Assembly: GCF_900143565.1 (NCBI RefSeq)
Contig: NZ_FREX01000001.1
Span: 759,068-823,067, forward strand
Source of the DNA: Pseudovibrio sp. Alg231-02
Lineage (GTDB): Bacteria > Pseudomonadota > Alphaproteobacteria > Rhizobiales > Stappiaceae
Direction of reading: 5' to 3'
Length of the DNA stretch: 64,000 bases
Shown: positions 1-8,634 of the stretch, one piece after another
Position numbering within the stretch: position 1 is the stretch's first letter
How the letters are laid out: each line of letters opens with the position of its first letter
The notes under the pieces: generated by a model
What the model was told of the DNA's origin: nothing
What the model saw: only the letters and a program-made list of their open reading frames with translations
Database searches by the model: none
Program-made: the position numbers and the translations under genes

Positions 1-857
1 TCATTGTCCGTTGCTGTGAAGATCAGTTCAGCAGCTGTTTCAACTGGCTGGTTTGGCATTGGCATCAGCTTTGGCGAGCCACCACGGCTGCCCGTGACAA
101 CTTCGCCAATCACCACCTTTTGCGGTCGGCGGGTCATTGCCGGGCCGAGGGAGATGAACTGTCCGCGCTCAAGGTTACGGAACTGCTCTGCCTGACGCCG
201 GTCCATGCCGAGCAAGTCGGAGGCGCGGGCCATGTCAATATCAAGGAAGGTACGGCCCATCAGGAAGTTGGAGGCTTCCGCAGCCACGTTCTTGGCAAGC
301 TTTGCCAGACGCTGGGTGGCGATGATGCCTGCCAGACCACGCTTACGACCACGACACATGAGGTTGGTCATGGCCATCAGGGAAAGGCGGCGGGCTTCTT
401 CGCCGTAATCACCAGAGGCGGAAGGCGCAAACAGCTGGGCTTCATCCACGACGACCAGAACCGGATACCAGTATTGGCGATCGGAATCGAACAAGCCGTT
501 CAGGAAGGCAGCTGCGGCTTTGAGCTGCTTGTCCGGCTCCAGATGTTCCAGGTTGAGAATGACGGAAATGCGGTGCTGGCGCACGCGGGCGGCGATCATG
601 GTGAGTTCGCGATCATTCATGGTCGCCTCAATCACCACATGCCCAAACTCATCTGCCAGCGAGACAAAGTCGCCTTCCGGGTCAATCACCACCTGTTGCA
701 CCCATGGCGCGCTTTGCTCCATCAGGCGGCGTAGCAGGTGCGATTTGCCCGAGCCGGAGTTTCCCTGCACGAGTAGTCGCGTTGCAAGCAATTCTTCAAG
801 ATCGACAACAGAGGAGGTGCCATTAGGTTTGACACCCATTTCGATGCTGACCGTCAT
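1..857 (-). CDS. HerA/DUF87-type ATP-binding protein (3' end cut by window edge)
   Basis: Reading from ATG at 857 the frame stays open to base 1, giving the first 285 residues of a P-loop ATPase. Walker A is GNSGSGKS at residues 32-39, and a Walker B with VVVDEAQLF lies near residue 137. The segment around residues 155-175 has the MCRGRKRGLAGIIATQRL pattern of HerA/VirD4-like ATPases, in which an arginine-rich motif is followed by a sensor-like TQR. Such proteins are hexameric DNA-pumping or helicase-like ATPases; many single-gene members have no assigned role. No NurA nuclease partner is visible because the downstream side is outside the window. The family call is confident, the specific function unknown. 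Confidence 0.8.
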   Translation of the reverse strand, partial: MTVSIEMGVKPNGTSSVVDLEELLATRLLVQGNSGSGKSHLLRRLMEQSAPWVQQVVIDPEGDFVSLADEFGHVVIEATMNDRELTMIAARVRQHRISVILNLEHLEPDKQLKAAAAFLNGLFDSDRQYWYPVLVVVDEAQLFAPSASGDYGEEARRLSLMAMTNLMCRGRKRGLAGIIATQRLAKLAKNVAAEASNFLMGRTFLDIDMARASDLLGMDRRQAEQFRNLERGQFISLGPAMTRRPQKVVIGEVVTGSRGGSPKLMPMPNQPVETAAELIFTATDN

Positions 858-1319
858 TCAAAATCTCTTGTTGCGCCTCGCAAGAGGCAGGTGATTAACC
901 GGGTATCGGCAATAAACGTTTTTTAAAGTGCGCTTCGGTTCGCTTCTCAGATTTTGACGCTGGCAAGAACCAACGCTTACAAACCCGAAAATGGCATCGA
1001 CTGCTGCTTGGGAAGTCAGCGCAAAATCTCCGATTCTAGGGAAAATTGCAAAGAAGCTGTTTCGCTTTCGCGGTCTTTCCCACAGAGCCCAAAGGGTCCT
1101 TCAAACCAGAGCAGCTTCTTTTGGGAAGCCGAGAGAGGCAATGCCACATCTGGGCGAGACTGGCAATTGGATATGCCCGATTTCCAAGGGCATGACCTTC
1201 AGAATTGAGAATTGCCCAGTAAATGACCAGATTGCAACTTAGTTACAGTTGAGTTTACGAGCTTGGACCTGCATTATGGAAGAGGGTATATATTGGATTA
1301 ATTGGGGGATTGTCCGCGG
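858..1319. other. Intergenic region, no supported gene
   Basis: Short plus-strand frames here (for example 954-1208) have no ribosome binding site and low-complexity, unconvincing translations. The stretch must contain the divergent promoters of the ATPase (minus) and the HlyIII gene (plus). I see no clear palindrome or RNA gene. Confidence 0.5.
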
Positions 1320-1964
1320 ATGAGGGAAGAAACCTACGCAGAACGAGTGGTTGACGGCGTCATCCACGTTGCGGGCATTGCGTTTGGAGCTGCTGCGACA
1401 ACAGCCTTTGTTATGGTCTTGTGGGCAGCGGATGATTATGCTCGGCAAATCAGCATCTACATATATGCTGGTACGCTGTTGGCGATGCTTGTCTGCTCTG
1501 CGACCTACAATATTTTGCAGAAAGATAACAAGATTGGCATCCTGCGCCGTCTGGACCATTCCGCAATCTATTTCCTTATTGCCGGTACCTACACTCCCCT
1601 ATGCCTGATGGTTCTTGGCGGGTGGCTTGGGATTTCCATGCTCGTCGGGATCTGGATTTGTGCGGTGGCGGGTGCGGCCATCAAGATCTTGCACATTACT
1701 TCCATGGATAAGCTGGCTGTGCCTATTTATCTGGCGATGGGCTGGGTGAGCTTCTTTGCAATCGTTCCTATTTACAATGAGCTATCCCTGGCAGGCTTCA
1801 CGCTGCTTGCGACCGGTGGTGGCCTCTATACGGTTGGCACCCTGTTTTACATCTGGAAGAACCTGCCATTCCAAAACGCAATCTGGCACGGTTTTGTGTT
1901 GTCAGCAGCGGCCTGTCATTTTGCGATGATCATGGTAGATGTGGCCTTGCCCGGCTTGGCCTGA
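1320..1964 (+). CDS. Hemolysin III (HlyIII/PAQR) family membrane protein
   Basis: A 214-residue polytopic inner-membrane protein with about seven hydrophobic segments. It carries the family's conserved polar positions: His16 in VIHVAG, Asp79-His80-Ser in LDHSAIYFLIAGTYTP, and His190 and His200 in the last helix (WHGF...CHF). In PAQR/HlyIII proteins these residues form a metal-bound, hydrolase-like site. Bacterial members (YqfA-like) have been linked to membrane homeostasis and are not proven hemolysins. A TTG at 1302 is in frame, but GGGGGA at 1304-1309 is a good Shine-Dalgarno for ATG 1320, so the shorter start is preferred. Transcribed alone. Confidence 0.85.
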   Translation: MREETYAERVVDGVIHVAGIAFGAAATTAFVMVLWAADDYARQISIYIYAGTLLAMLVCSATYNILQKDNKIGILRRLDHSAIYFLIAGTYTPLCLMVLGGWLGISMLVGIWICAVAGAAIKILHITSMDKLAVPIYLAMGWVSFFAIVPIYNELSLAGFTLLATGGGLYTVGTLFYIWKNLPFQNAIWHGFVLSAAACHFAMIMVDVALPGLA

Positions 1965-2022
1965 CCTACTCGCTCAAGACCGAGGATGGGGACAGCAGTC
2001 CCCTTCCCCAAATCGCCTGGTA

Positions 2023-2337
2023 TCAGACACTGCCCTCAGTCTCAACGACCAGCACACGCGCCTCACCATGAGGCTGTGCTATATGTTCAGTGCCGATTGA
2101 AGCATAGAAAATATCGCCTGTGTTCAATAGAGCGGAGAGTTCCTCGCCGTTTTGGCGATACTTCATCTCCACGCATCCAGACAGTACGACAAACACTTCC
2201 TCCCCCTCATTCACGTGCCATTTGTAGGGCTGATCCGTCCAATGCAGCCGTGTGGTAATGTCATTCATGTTGGCAATCTGCTGTGCACCCCAGGCTTTGT
2301 CTGCCGTAAAGTCAGAGCTTCTGATCACTGTCGCCAT
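2023..2337 (-). CDS. Cupin-domain protein
   Basis: A 104-residue single-domain cupin. The first cupin motif is present as WHVNEGEEVFVVLSG, and the second as GDIFYASIGTEHIAQP with a His in the expected place. The protein would form a small beta-barrel with a possible metal site, but the first motif has one His and two Glu rather than the classic H-x-H pair. Such small cupins act as isomerases, ligand sensors or sugar-binding proteins, and nothing next to this gene identifies the substrate. A GGGAA Shine-Dalgarno sits just before ATG 2337. It is convergent with the HlyIII gene. Confidence 0.8.
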   Translation of the reverse strand: MATVIRSSDFTADKAWGAQQIANMNDITTRLHWTDQPYKWHVNEGEEVFVVLSGCVEMKYRQNGEELSALLNTGDIFYASIGTEHIAQPHGEARVLVVETEGSV

Positions 2338-2533
2338 TGCGCTGTTCCCTCATAAAACCATCCAGAAATATCCGCTGATCCTATTGATTTTAAGGGTTTA
2401 ATATTTAACAGTGTAGTTTCAAATTCCGCCAATGTGACCTAGCTTTGTGCCAGTGGCCTTGGGCTTTGCGTAGATCCCTTTTGCTTTTCACATTTGGTTT
2501 TTCTCATAGCATTTTTCATTTTCGGAGTTCTTC

Positions 2534-3601
2534 ATGACAGATACTGCCTCCAACCTGGTTCCGGTTTTTGACGGCCATAACGATACGCTGCTCTCGTTGG
2601 AGCGTCGGTCAAATACTCCCAAGGAACGCAGTTTCTTTGAGGAGGCTGGTCACGATCACATCGATCTGCCACGCGCCCGCAAAGGCGGTTTTGCTGGTGG
2701 GCTGTTTGCCATGTTTACCCCTTCTGTGCGAGCCAAACCGAAGGAAGGTAAAGAGGTTGACTTCAAAAGCCCTGAGCATTTCAAAGGCGTGTCCCAACAG
2801 GAAGCGCTGGATTATACTCTGAAGCTTCTTGATATTGCAGAGGACCTTGAAGCCGAGGGGAATGGTGAGGTGAAGATCTGCCGTTCAACTGTTGCAATCA
2901 AGGAGGCAATGGCAGCTGAGCAACTGGCGATGATGCTGCATGTTGAAGGCGCCGAGTGCATCGATAAGGACTTTGAAGCGCTGGAGCTGCTGTATAATCG
3001 CGGTTTGCGCTCTATCGGTCCTGTATGGAGCCGTGAGACTATCTTCGGATATGGCGTGCCGATGGAGTTTGAGCACAGCCCAGACATTGGTCCGGGTCTT
3101 ACTGATGTGGGTAAAGAGCTGGTGCGCCAGTGTAATCACCGTAAGATCCAGCTGGACGTGTCTCACTTGAATGAGAAAGGCTTTTGGGATCTGGCCAAGA
3201 TCACCGACAAGCCGATCGTGGCGAGCCATTCCAACGTGTTCAAGATCTGTCCAATGAGCCGGAACCTGACAGATAAGCAACTTGATGCGATTGCTGAATC
3301 CAAGGGACTGGTGGGTATCAACTTTGCGGTCTTCTTCCTGCGTCCTGATGGACAGCTGAACTCTGACATGCCTTTAGACGTGATCCTGCGCCATGCGGAC
3401 TATCTGATCAACAAACTGGGTGAAGATGGTGTTGCGCTTGGGTCAGACTACGACGGCTGTCTGGTTGCCAACGACATCAAGGATGTGGCTGGTTTGCCAA
3501 ACCTGATCGAAGCCTTCCGCAAAGCAGACTTCGGTGAGGACCTGATCGCCAAGATCGCGCACAAGAACTGGATCAGCGTTTTGGAGCGAGCGGGGATTTA
3601 A
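2534..3601 (+). CDS. Membrane-dipeptidase-type peptidase (M19, renal dipeptidase family)
   Basis: A 355-residue amidohydrolase-fold enzyme of the M19 family, which hydrolyses dipeptides (often with D-residues) using a binuclear zinc site. The zinc ligands expected in the family are visible: His15 and Asp17 in DGHNDT, the bridging Glu at about 138 in HVEGAE, His in LDVSHLN (about 213) and in VASHSN (about 232). The conserved GSDYDG near residue 304 is also present. There is no signal peptide, so it is probably cytoplasmic. It lies close to a peptide ABC importer, an Lrp regulator and a DUF2000 gene, which fits a role in peptide or amino acid use, though it is not in their operons. Confidence 0.88.
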   Translation: MTDTASNLVPVFDGHNDTLLSLERRSNTPKERSFFEEAGHDHIDLPRARKGGFAGGLFAMFTPSVRAKPKEGKEVDFKSPEHFKGVSQQEALDYTLKLLDIAEDLEAEGNGEVKICRSTVAIKEAMAAEQLAMMLHVEGAECIDKDFEALELLYNRGLRSIGPVWSRETIFGYGVPMEFEHSPDIGPGLTDVGKELVRQCNHRKIQLDVSHLNEKGFWDLAKITDKPIVASHSNVFKICPMSRNLTDKQLDAIAESKGLVGINFAVFFLRPDGQLNSDMPLDVILRHADYLINKLGEDGVALGSDYDGCLVANDIKDVAGLPNLIEAFRKADFGEDLIAKIAHKNWISVLERAGI

Positions 3602-3648
3602 TTCCCCTTCCTTGCCGCGAAGATGTGAAAAATGGGTTGGCATGTCAG

Positions 3649-4143
3649 TCAAACAGGCCAGCCCGTGAGCGGCTTTAGCTCCTTGAGCACAAAGTTGCTT
3701 TCCATAGCTTTAATGCCCGGAAGGCGCCGTAGGATGTTCATCGAGAATTCGGCATACGCATCAAGATCTTCGCAAACCACTTGCAGCACGAAATCAACTC
3801 CCCCTCCGACTGAGTAGCAGGCAATGACCTGCTCAAGCTTCAGCACAGCCTTTTCAAACTCCACGGCCTGTTCTGCATTGTGCGCGTCAATCTGGATCAT
3901 CACGACAACGAACACACCAAGGCCCAGAGTTTTTCGATCCAGACGAGCGGCGTAATTACTGATCACCCCTTCCTGCTCTAACCGTCTGACGCGCCGCCAG
4001 CATGGCGAGGTGGACATACCCACCTTTTCGGCAAGCTCAGTATTTGAAAGGCGTCCCTCCTTCTGCAAAACCTGAAGGATTTTCCTATCTGCGGCATCCA
4101 GCTGAACAGCTTTCTTTTGTTGCCCACTACTTTCAAGAGACAT
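3649..4143 (-). CDS. Lrp/AsnC family transcriptional regulator
   Basis: A 164-residue regulator. The N-terminal helix-turn-helix (about residues 15-70) shows LDAADRKILQVLQKEGRLSN and TSPCWRRVRRLEQEGVI. The C-terminal RAM/AsnC_trans_reg effector domain (about 75-160) contains the family-typical VGGGVDFVLQVVCEDLDAY. These proteins sense amino acids and form octamers on DNA. It is divergent from the DUF2000-like gene at 4281, and the 137-bp gap holds GGTA-type palindromes that are good candidates for its own sites, so it probably regulates itself and that neighbour. Confidence 0.92.
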   Translation of the reverse strand: MSLESSGQQKKAVQLDAADRKILQVLQKEGRLSNTELAEKVGMSTSPCWRRVRRLEQEGVISNYAARLDRKTLGLGVFVVVMIQIDAHNAEQAVEFEKAVLKLEQVIACYSVGGGVDFVLQVVCEDLDAYAEFSMNILRRLPGIKAMESNFVLKELKPLTGWPV

Positions 4144-4157
4144 TTTGCACTCCTATT

Positions 4158-4202
4158 GGTAGACTATACCTAACTTTGGCTATTTTCAGGTAGCACCTAC
4201 CT
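4158..4202. promoter_or_regulatory. Palindromic operator candidates for the Lrp-type regulator
   Basis: Two palindromes share a GGTA...TACC core: GGTAGACTATACC at 4158-4170 and AGGTAGCACCTACCT at 4188-4202 (6-bp arms, 3-bp spacer). A 15-bp palindrome is the usual size of an Lrp/AsnC site, and the position between the divergent lrp-like and DUF2000-like genes supports this reading. The assignment to this regulator is inference. Confidence 0.55.
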
Positions 4203-4280
4203 ATATATCGCTCATTTTAGGGTAAGATAGATCAACCTTCTCTTCTGCATCCAGATATTGTCCCCATAAAGGAGACAAGG

Positions 4281-4733
4281 ATGCTTACTAATCAAATCAA
4301 GAAACAACCACTTCGAGGTGAACAGGATTTCCGGCTTGCGATTGTGGCAGACCCGGATCTACCTACGGGTCTGCTCGCAAATACGGTCGGGGCTATATCA
4401 ATTGGGATTGGAACAGAAAACACCGGGTTGGCCGGAGTAACTTTAACGGACCGTGAGGGTGTATCCTTCAAATGCAGTGCGGATCGTCCCGTCCCTATCC
4501 TGCAGGCCAATATCGATCAAATGCAGAACTTATTGACGAAGTCCTCCGCACACCTTGACGAAATTACTCTGGTTGTCTTTCCCGCCTTTGCCAGATCAAT
4601 CCATTCTTTCGCTGAGTATGACGCTCTGGTGCCTACGCAGGCTCTGAAGACAGAGAAGATAGACGGGATCGGGATTTGTGGTCCAAGCAAACTGGTGCGC
4701 TCACTTGTGGGAGCGCTCAAGCTGTTAAGATAG
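4281..4733 (+). CDS. DUF2000-like small protein
   Basis: A 150-residue soluble protein. The pattern FRLAIVADPDLPTGLLANTV near the start, followed by a GIGTEN...PVPILQA segment and a C-terminal GIGICGP, resembles the DUF2000 family, whose fold is related to peptidyl-tRNA hydrolase II. No enzymatic role is established for these proteins. A GGAGA Shine-Dalgarno precedes ATG 4281. It is divergently transcribed from an Lrp/AsnC regulator, an arrangement often seen for amino-acid-responsive gene pairs, and ends at a bidirectional terminator. The family assignment is from memory of the pattern and is moderately sure. Confidence 0.6.
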   Translation: MLTNQIKKQPLRGEQDFRLAIVADPDLPTGLLANTVGAISIGIGTENTGLAGVTLTDREGVSFKCSADRPVPILQANIDQMQNLLTKSSAHLDEITLVVFPAFARSIHSFAEYDALVPTQALKTEKIDGIGICGPSKLVRSLVGALKLLR

Positions 4734-4788
4734 TTTGAGTGCAAACGATGCGGTGCACTTTGACAGTGAACCTCTCACGCCTCATGCA

Positions 4789-4817
4789 AAAACCCCGGCG
4801 CGTTGCACCGGGGTTTT
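4789..4817. terminator. Bidirectional rho-independent terminator
   Basis: AAAACCCCGG (4789-4798) pairs with CCGGGGTTTT (4808-4817) around a short loop, with T-runs on both strands. It lies between the convergent DUF2000-like gene and the peptide ABC ATPase gene, so it serves both. Confidence 0.85.
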
Positions 4818-4845
4818 CAATTTTAAAAGCTTTGATCGCTTAGCT

Positions 4846-6456
4846 TCAAGCTGGCTTCAACGCAGCAGCTTCGAGCAGTTCTTTGGTGTAGTCTTCTTTC
4901 GGGTTGGAGAAGATTTCTTCTGCCAGTCCCTTTTCAACCACTTCACCCTTCTGCATCACCATCACAGTATCGGACATGGCGCGAACCACGGCCAGATCGT
5001 GAGAGATGAAGAGATAGGTCAGGCCATGCTCTTTTTGCAGGTTGCGCAGAAGCTCAACCACCTGCTTTTGCACGGTACGGTCCAACGCGGAGGTTGGTTC
5101 GTCCAGCACAACAAGCTTTGGATTGAGGATCATGGTGCGTGCAATCGCGATACGCTGACGCTGACCACCAGAGAACTCGTGTGGGTAGCGGTTGCGCATG
5201 GCTGGGTCCATGGACACTTCTTCAAGCGCCTGGATAGCCCGCAGATCACGTTCCTTGGCTGAAAGCTGAGGCTCATGCACCAACAGACCTTCGGTGATGA
5301 TCTGGCCCACGGTCATACGCGGAGACAGAGACCCGAACGGATCCTGGAAGATGAGCTGCATTTCTTTACGAAGCGGCTGCATCTTCTTTTTGGCTGCACC
5401 GGTGATGTCGTTTCCGAGGTAAACAACACGGCCACCTGCTGTTGGCAGAAGCTGAAGCACAGCACGGCCCAGAGTGGATTTACCGGAGCCGGACTCGCCT
5501 ACGATGCCGAGTGTCTGGCCTTCACGCACTTCCATGGAAATGTCGTTTACAGCGCGCAGGACGTGATTTGGTTTGAGGAAACCAGTTTCGGTTTCAAACT
5601 CAACGCGCACGTCCTTTGCATCCAGAACAATCGGGTTGGTGTCAGGTACAACGGCTTTAGAACCGGTTGGCTCTGCATCCAGCAGCATCTTGGTGTAGTC
5701 GTGCTGAGGATTACCAAAGATTTCTTTGGTGTTGCCCTCTTCAACAACTTCACCGGACTTCATCACATACACACGGTCGGAGATGCGCTCAACGATACCC
5801 AGATCGTGGGTGATGAACACAACTGCCATGCCGAGGCGTTTTTGAAGATCTGCCATCAACTCAAGAATCTGAGCCTGAGTGGTCACGTCCAACGCAGTGG
5901 TTGGCTCATCCGCGATCAGGATATCCGGATCGTTTGCGAGCGCCATCGCGATCATGACACGCTGGCGCTGACCGCCAGACATCTCATAGGGGAACGCCTT
6001 CACTTTACGTGCCGGCTCAGGAATACCCACGAGTTCCAGAAGCTCTACAGCGCGCTTTTTAGCTGTTGCCCAGGTGTATTCCCCGTGCTCAACCATTGGC
6101 TCACAGAGCTGGCGCTCAATGGAGTAGAGCGGATCCAGAGAGGTCATCGGCTCCTGGAAGATCATGGTCACTTTCGCACCACGGATCTTGTTGAGCTGAC
6201 GAATGGAAGACCCAAGGATGTTCGTGCCGCGGTAACGGACTTCACCATGGGTGATGCCGTTGCCTGCCAGAAGCCCCATGGCTGCCATCATGGTCTGGGA
6301 TTTACCAGAGCCAGACTCGCCCACAATCGCGACAGTCTCGCCGGAGTCCACATGGATGTTCACGCCTTTTACTGCGTGAACCATGCCGGTGTTGGTTTCG
6401 AAATCAACTTTAAGAGTGTCGATCTCAAGAACAGTGTTTTCGTTAATCTTGCTCAT
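4846..6456 (-). CDS. Peptide/nickel-type ABC transporter, fused double ATP-binding protein
   Basis: A 536-residue protein with two complete ABC ATPase domains in one chain (equivalent to DppD plus DppF; the same architecture as YejF and GsiA). Walker A GESGSGKS occurs near residues 46-53 and again near 320. Each half has its own signature ([18 protein letters not shown]), Walker B ([24 protein letters not shown]) and H-loop. It energises import through the two permeases encoded just upstream. It is the last gene of the operon, 9 bp after the permease gene at 6466-7593, and ends near a bidirectional terminator. Confidence 0.93.
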   Translation of the reverse strand: MSKINENTVLEIDTLKVDFETNTGMVHAVKGVNIHVDSGETVAIVGESGSGKSQTMMAAMGLLAGNGITHGEVRYRGTNILGSSIRQLNKIRGAKVTMIFQEPMTSLDPLYSIERQLCEPMVEHGEYTWATAKKRAVELLELVGIPEPARKVKAFPYEMSGGQRQRVMIAMALANDPDILIADEPTTALDVTTQAQILELMADLQKRLGMAVVFITHDLGIVERISDRVYVMKSGEVVEEGNTKEIFGNPQHDYTKMLLDAEPTGSKAVVPDTNPIVLDAKDVRVEFETETGFLKPNHVLRAVNDISMEVREGQTLGIVGESGSGKSTLGRAVLQLLPTAGGRVVYLGNDITGAAKKKMQPLRKEMQLIFQDPFGSLSPRMTVGQIITEGLLVHEPQLSAKERDLRAIQALEEVSMDPAMRNRYPHEFSGGQRQRIAIARTMILNPKLVVLDEPTSALDRTVQKQVVELLRNLQKEHGLTYLFISHDLAVVRAMSDTVMVMQKGEVVEKGLAEEIFSNPKEDYTKELLEAAALKPA

Positions 6457-6465
6457 TCTGTCCTC

Positions 6466-7593
6466 TTATCGATCCTTAGGGTCCAGCGCATCGCGCAGAC
6501 CGTCGCCGATGAAGTTCAGCGCGAACAATGTGGAGGTGAGGAAGATTGCCGGGAACACCAGCATCCATGCAGCACCTTGCAGGTTACGCGCACCTTCGGA
6601 GATCAACACACCCCAAGAGGTCATTGGCTCCTGAACACCAAGGCCCAGGAAGGACAGGAAGCTTTCCAGCAGGATCACTTTTGGTACCAGCAGGGTCATG
6701 TAAATCACAACCGGACCAAGGGTGTTTGGAATGATGTGGCGCTTCAGAATTCCGCCACCTTCAACACCCATAGCTTCCGCAGCCTGTACGTATTCCTGGC
6801 GTTTGATGGACAAGGTCTGACCGCGCACAATACGCGCCATATCCAGCCACTCAACAGCACCCACGGCAATAAACATCAGGACGAAGTTACGGCCAAAGAA
6901 CACAACAAGCATGATCACGAAGAAGATGAATGGCAGTGAGTAGAGGATGTCTACAACACGCATCATCACCAGATCGACCCTGCCACCGAAGTAACCGGAG
7001 GCAGCCCCCCAGAACACACCGATGCTGATTGCAACGAAGGTTGCCAGCAGACCGATGGTCAAGGAAACACGACCTGCAATCAGTGTACGGGTGAGCATGT
7101 CGCGGCCGTTTGCATCCGTACCGAAGTAGAAGTGCATATACTGAATGTCAGCGGTTACAGTCGCGCTCTTTTTATCTGAAGAGATGTTGCTGATTGCAGC
7201 ACTCTCAAACAGATCAGAACGATCGAAGTAACGCGCATAACGCTCATCCAGTTTACGACGGGATGTTACTGTTGCAGTCACCTTGCCATCGTTCAGCTCG
7301 TAGCTGTCGACGGTCATACGAGCACGCTTTGCAATTTTTGCAAAGGCTGGCTGGATCTCATCCTGCTTCGGATAAGCTTCCAGGCTCGCAGGCTGCTTCA
7401 CGTAATCGCGATAAACCTGATCGTATGGGTGCGGTGTCAGCATTGGCCCAACGACGGACAGCAGTGTGATCACTGCCAGCACGATCAGAGAGGTCACTGC
7501 TGCTTTGTTTGCGAGAAGACGATCACGGGCGTCATCCCACAGCGAGCGGCCCATTTTCGGGGCTTCTTTCAGCTGGTCGGAGGTAACACTCAT
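6466..7593 (-). CDS. Peptide ABC transporter permease (DppC/YejE-like)
   Basis: A 375-residue inner-membrane permease. After a first transmembrane helix (about residues 33-52) there is an unusually long extracytoplasmic segment (about 55-160), then the BPD_transp_1 core with five helices. The coupling EAA-loop is visible as EYVQAAEAMGVEGGGILKRH. DppC proteins are usually near 300 residues; the extra length lies in the first periplasmic loop and is reminiscent of YejE. It pairs with the permease at 7606-8529, from which it is separated by 12 bp. Confidence 0.92.
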   Translation of the reverse strand: MSVTSDQLKEAPKMGRSLWDDARDRLLANKAAVTSLIVLAVITLLSVVGPMLTPHPYDQVYRDYVKQPASLEAYPKQDEIQPAFAKIAKRARMTVDSYELNDGKVTATVTSRRKLDERYARYFDRSDLFESAAISNISSDKKSATVTADIQYMHFYFGTDANGRDMLTRTLIAGRVSLTIGLLATFVAISIGVFWGAASGYFGGRVDLVMMRVVDILYSLPFIFFVIMLVVFFGRNFVLMFIAVGAVEWLDMARIVRGQTLSIKRQEYVQAAEAMGVEGGGILKRHIIPNTLGPVVIYMTLLVPKVILLESFLSFLGLGVQEPMTSWGVLISEGARNLQGAAWMLVFPAIFLTSTLFALNFIGDGLRDALDPKDR

Positions 7594-7605
7594 AAATTCG
7601 AGTCC

Positions 7606-8529
7606 TCAGTCAAAACGCACACGAGGATCAAGCATTGCATAGAGCAGATCCACGATGAGGTTGAAGATAATGACGAAACAAGCGACGACCACGACAGTAC
7701 CCATTACGAGTGTGTAGTCACGGTTCAGAGCGCCTTGTACGAAGTAGCGGCCAATACCCGGGATACCGAAGATGGTTTCGATAACAACGGAACCGGTCAG
7801 CAATGCAGCAGCTGCAGGGCCGAGGTAGGACACAACCGGTAGGATGGCACCACGCAGAGCGTGAATGACAACGACGGTGTATCCGGACAGGCCATAAGCG
7901 CGTGCTGTGCGGACATGGTTGGAACGCAGTGCTTCAATCATTGAACCACGGGTCAAACGGGCAACAACTGCAATCTGCGGAAGAGCCAGCGTTACGACAG
8001 GCAGAACCATGTTGACAAAGGCGCCACCGCCCCAGCCCCCGACAGGGAGCCAACCAAAATGCACACCCAGTATGAGTGTCAGAATTGGTGCCACAACAAA
8101 ATTCGGGATGGTCACCCCGAGTGTCGCAACGGCCATCACAGAATAGTCGACGCCTTTATTCTGGCGCAGCGCTGCGATAACCCCCAAAAACCCACCAACA
8201 GCCAGGGCAAGAGCCAGTGCAGAAAGACCGAGCTGCATGGAGATTGGAAGACTTTGGGCGAAAAGTTCATTGATCGAGAAATCTCGGAAGAAGAAACTTG
8301 GACCAAAATCACCGGACAATACGCTCTTGAGATAAATGAGGTACTGCTCCCAAAGAGATTTGTCCAAATTGTAGATCTTGTTCAGATTCTCCATAACCTT
8401 TGCTTCCAATGGACGTTCCAGATCGAACGGACCACCTGGCGCTACGCGCATAAGGAAGAAGGAAATCGTAATGATCAAGAACAAGGTCGGTATCGCGCTG
8501 AGCAATCTGCTCAGGACATAGCGTAACAT
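7606..8529 (-). CDS. Peptide ABC transporter permease (DppB-like)
   Basis: A 307-residue inner-membrane permease with the typical DppB/OppB start (MLRYVLSRLLSAIPTLFLI) in which a first helix is followed by RVAPGGPFD. The BPD_transp_1 core (about residues 95-305) has the EAA-type segment HVRTARAYGLSGYTVVVIH. It forms the heterodimeric pore with the permease encoded downstream. It lies 105 bp after the binding-protein gene, and that gap holds a stem-loop that can lower readthrough into the permease genes. Confidence 0.93.
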   Translation of the reverse strand: MLRYVLSRLLSAIPTLFLIITISFFLMRVAPGGPFDLERPLEAKVMENLNKIYNLDKSLWEQYLIYLKSVLSGDFGPSFFFRDFSINELFAQSLPISMQLGLSALALALAVGGFLGVIAALRQNKGVDYSVMAVATLGVTIPNFVVAPILTLILGVHFGWLPVGGWGGGAFVNMVLPVVTLALPQIAVVARLTRGSMIEALRSNHVRTARAYGLSGYTVVVIHALRGAILPVVSYLGPAAAALLTGSVVIETIFGIPGIGRYFVQGALNRDYTLVMGTVVVVACFVIIFNLIVDLLYAMLDPRVRFD

Positions 8530-8579
8530 GGGCCTTGCTTCTCCAGTTGTTTATCGTTTTTATTTACCGATAGTTCACA

Positions 8580-8619
8580 AAAATGCCAGCCATGAGCTAT
8601 CCTGCATGACTGGCATTTT
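8580..8619 (-). terminator. Intercistronic stem-loop between binding protein and permease genes
   Basis: On the minus strand CTGGCATTTT at 8580-8589 and AAAATGCCAG at 8610-8619 form a 10-bp perfect stem followed by T residues. It sits between the binding-protein gene and the permease gene. Such partial terminators or mRNA-stabilising stems are the usual way an ABC operon makes more binding protein than permease. Confidence 0.7.
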
Positions 8620-8634
8620 CTGTCGCGTTAAAGA

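Noticed and set aside
74-734. Plus-strand frames over the left-edge ATPase
   Set aside because: The minus-strand frame carries Walker A and B motifs and stays open to the edge; the plus frames are shadows.
5275-6939. A 554-codon plus-strand open frame crossing the peptide ABC genes
   Set aside because: It is antisense to two strong ABC transporter genes with intact motifs; its His/Gln-rich translation is the usual shadow of a codon-biased gene on the other strand.
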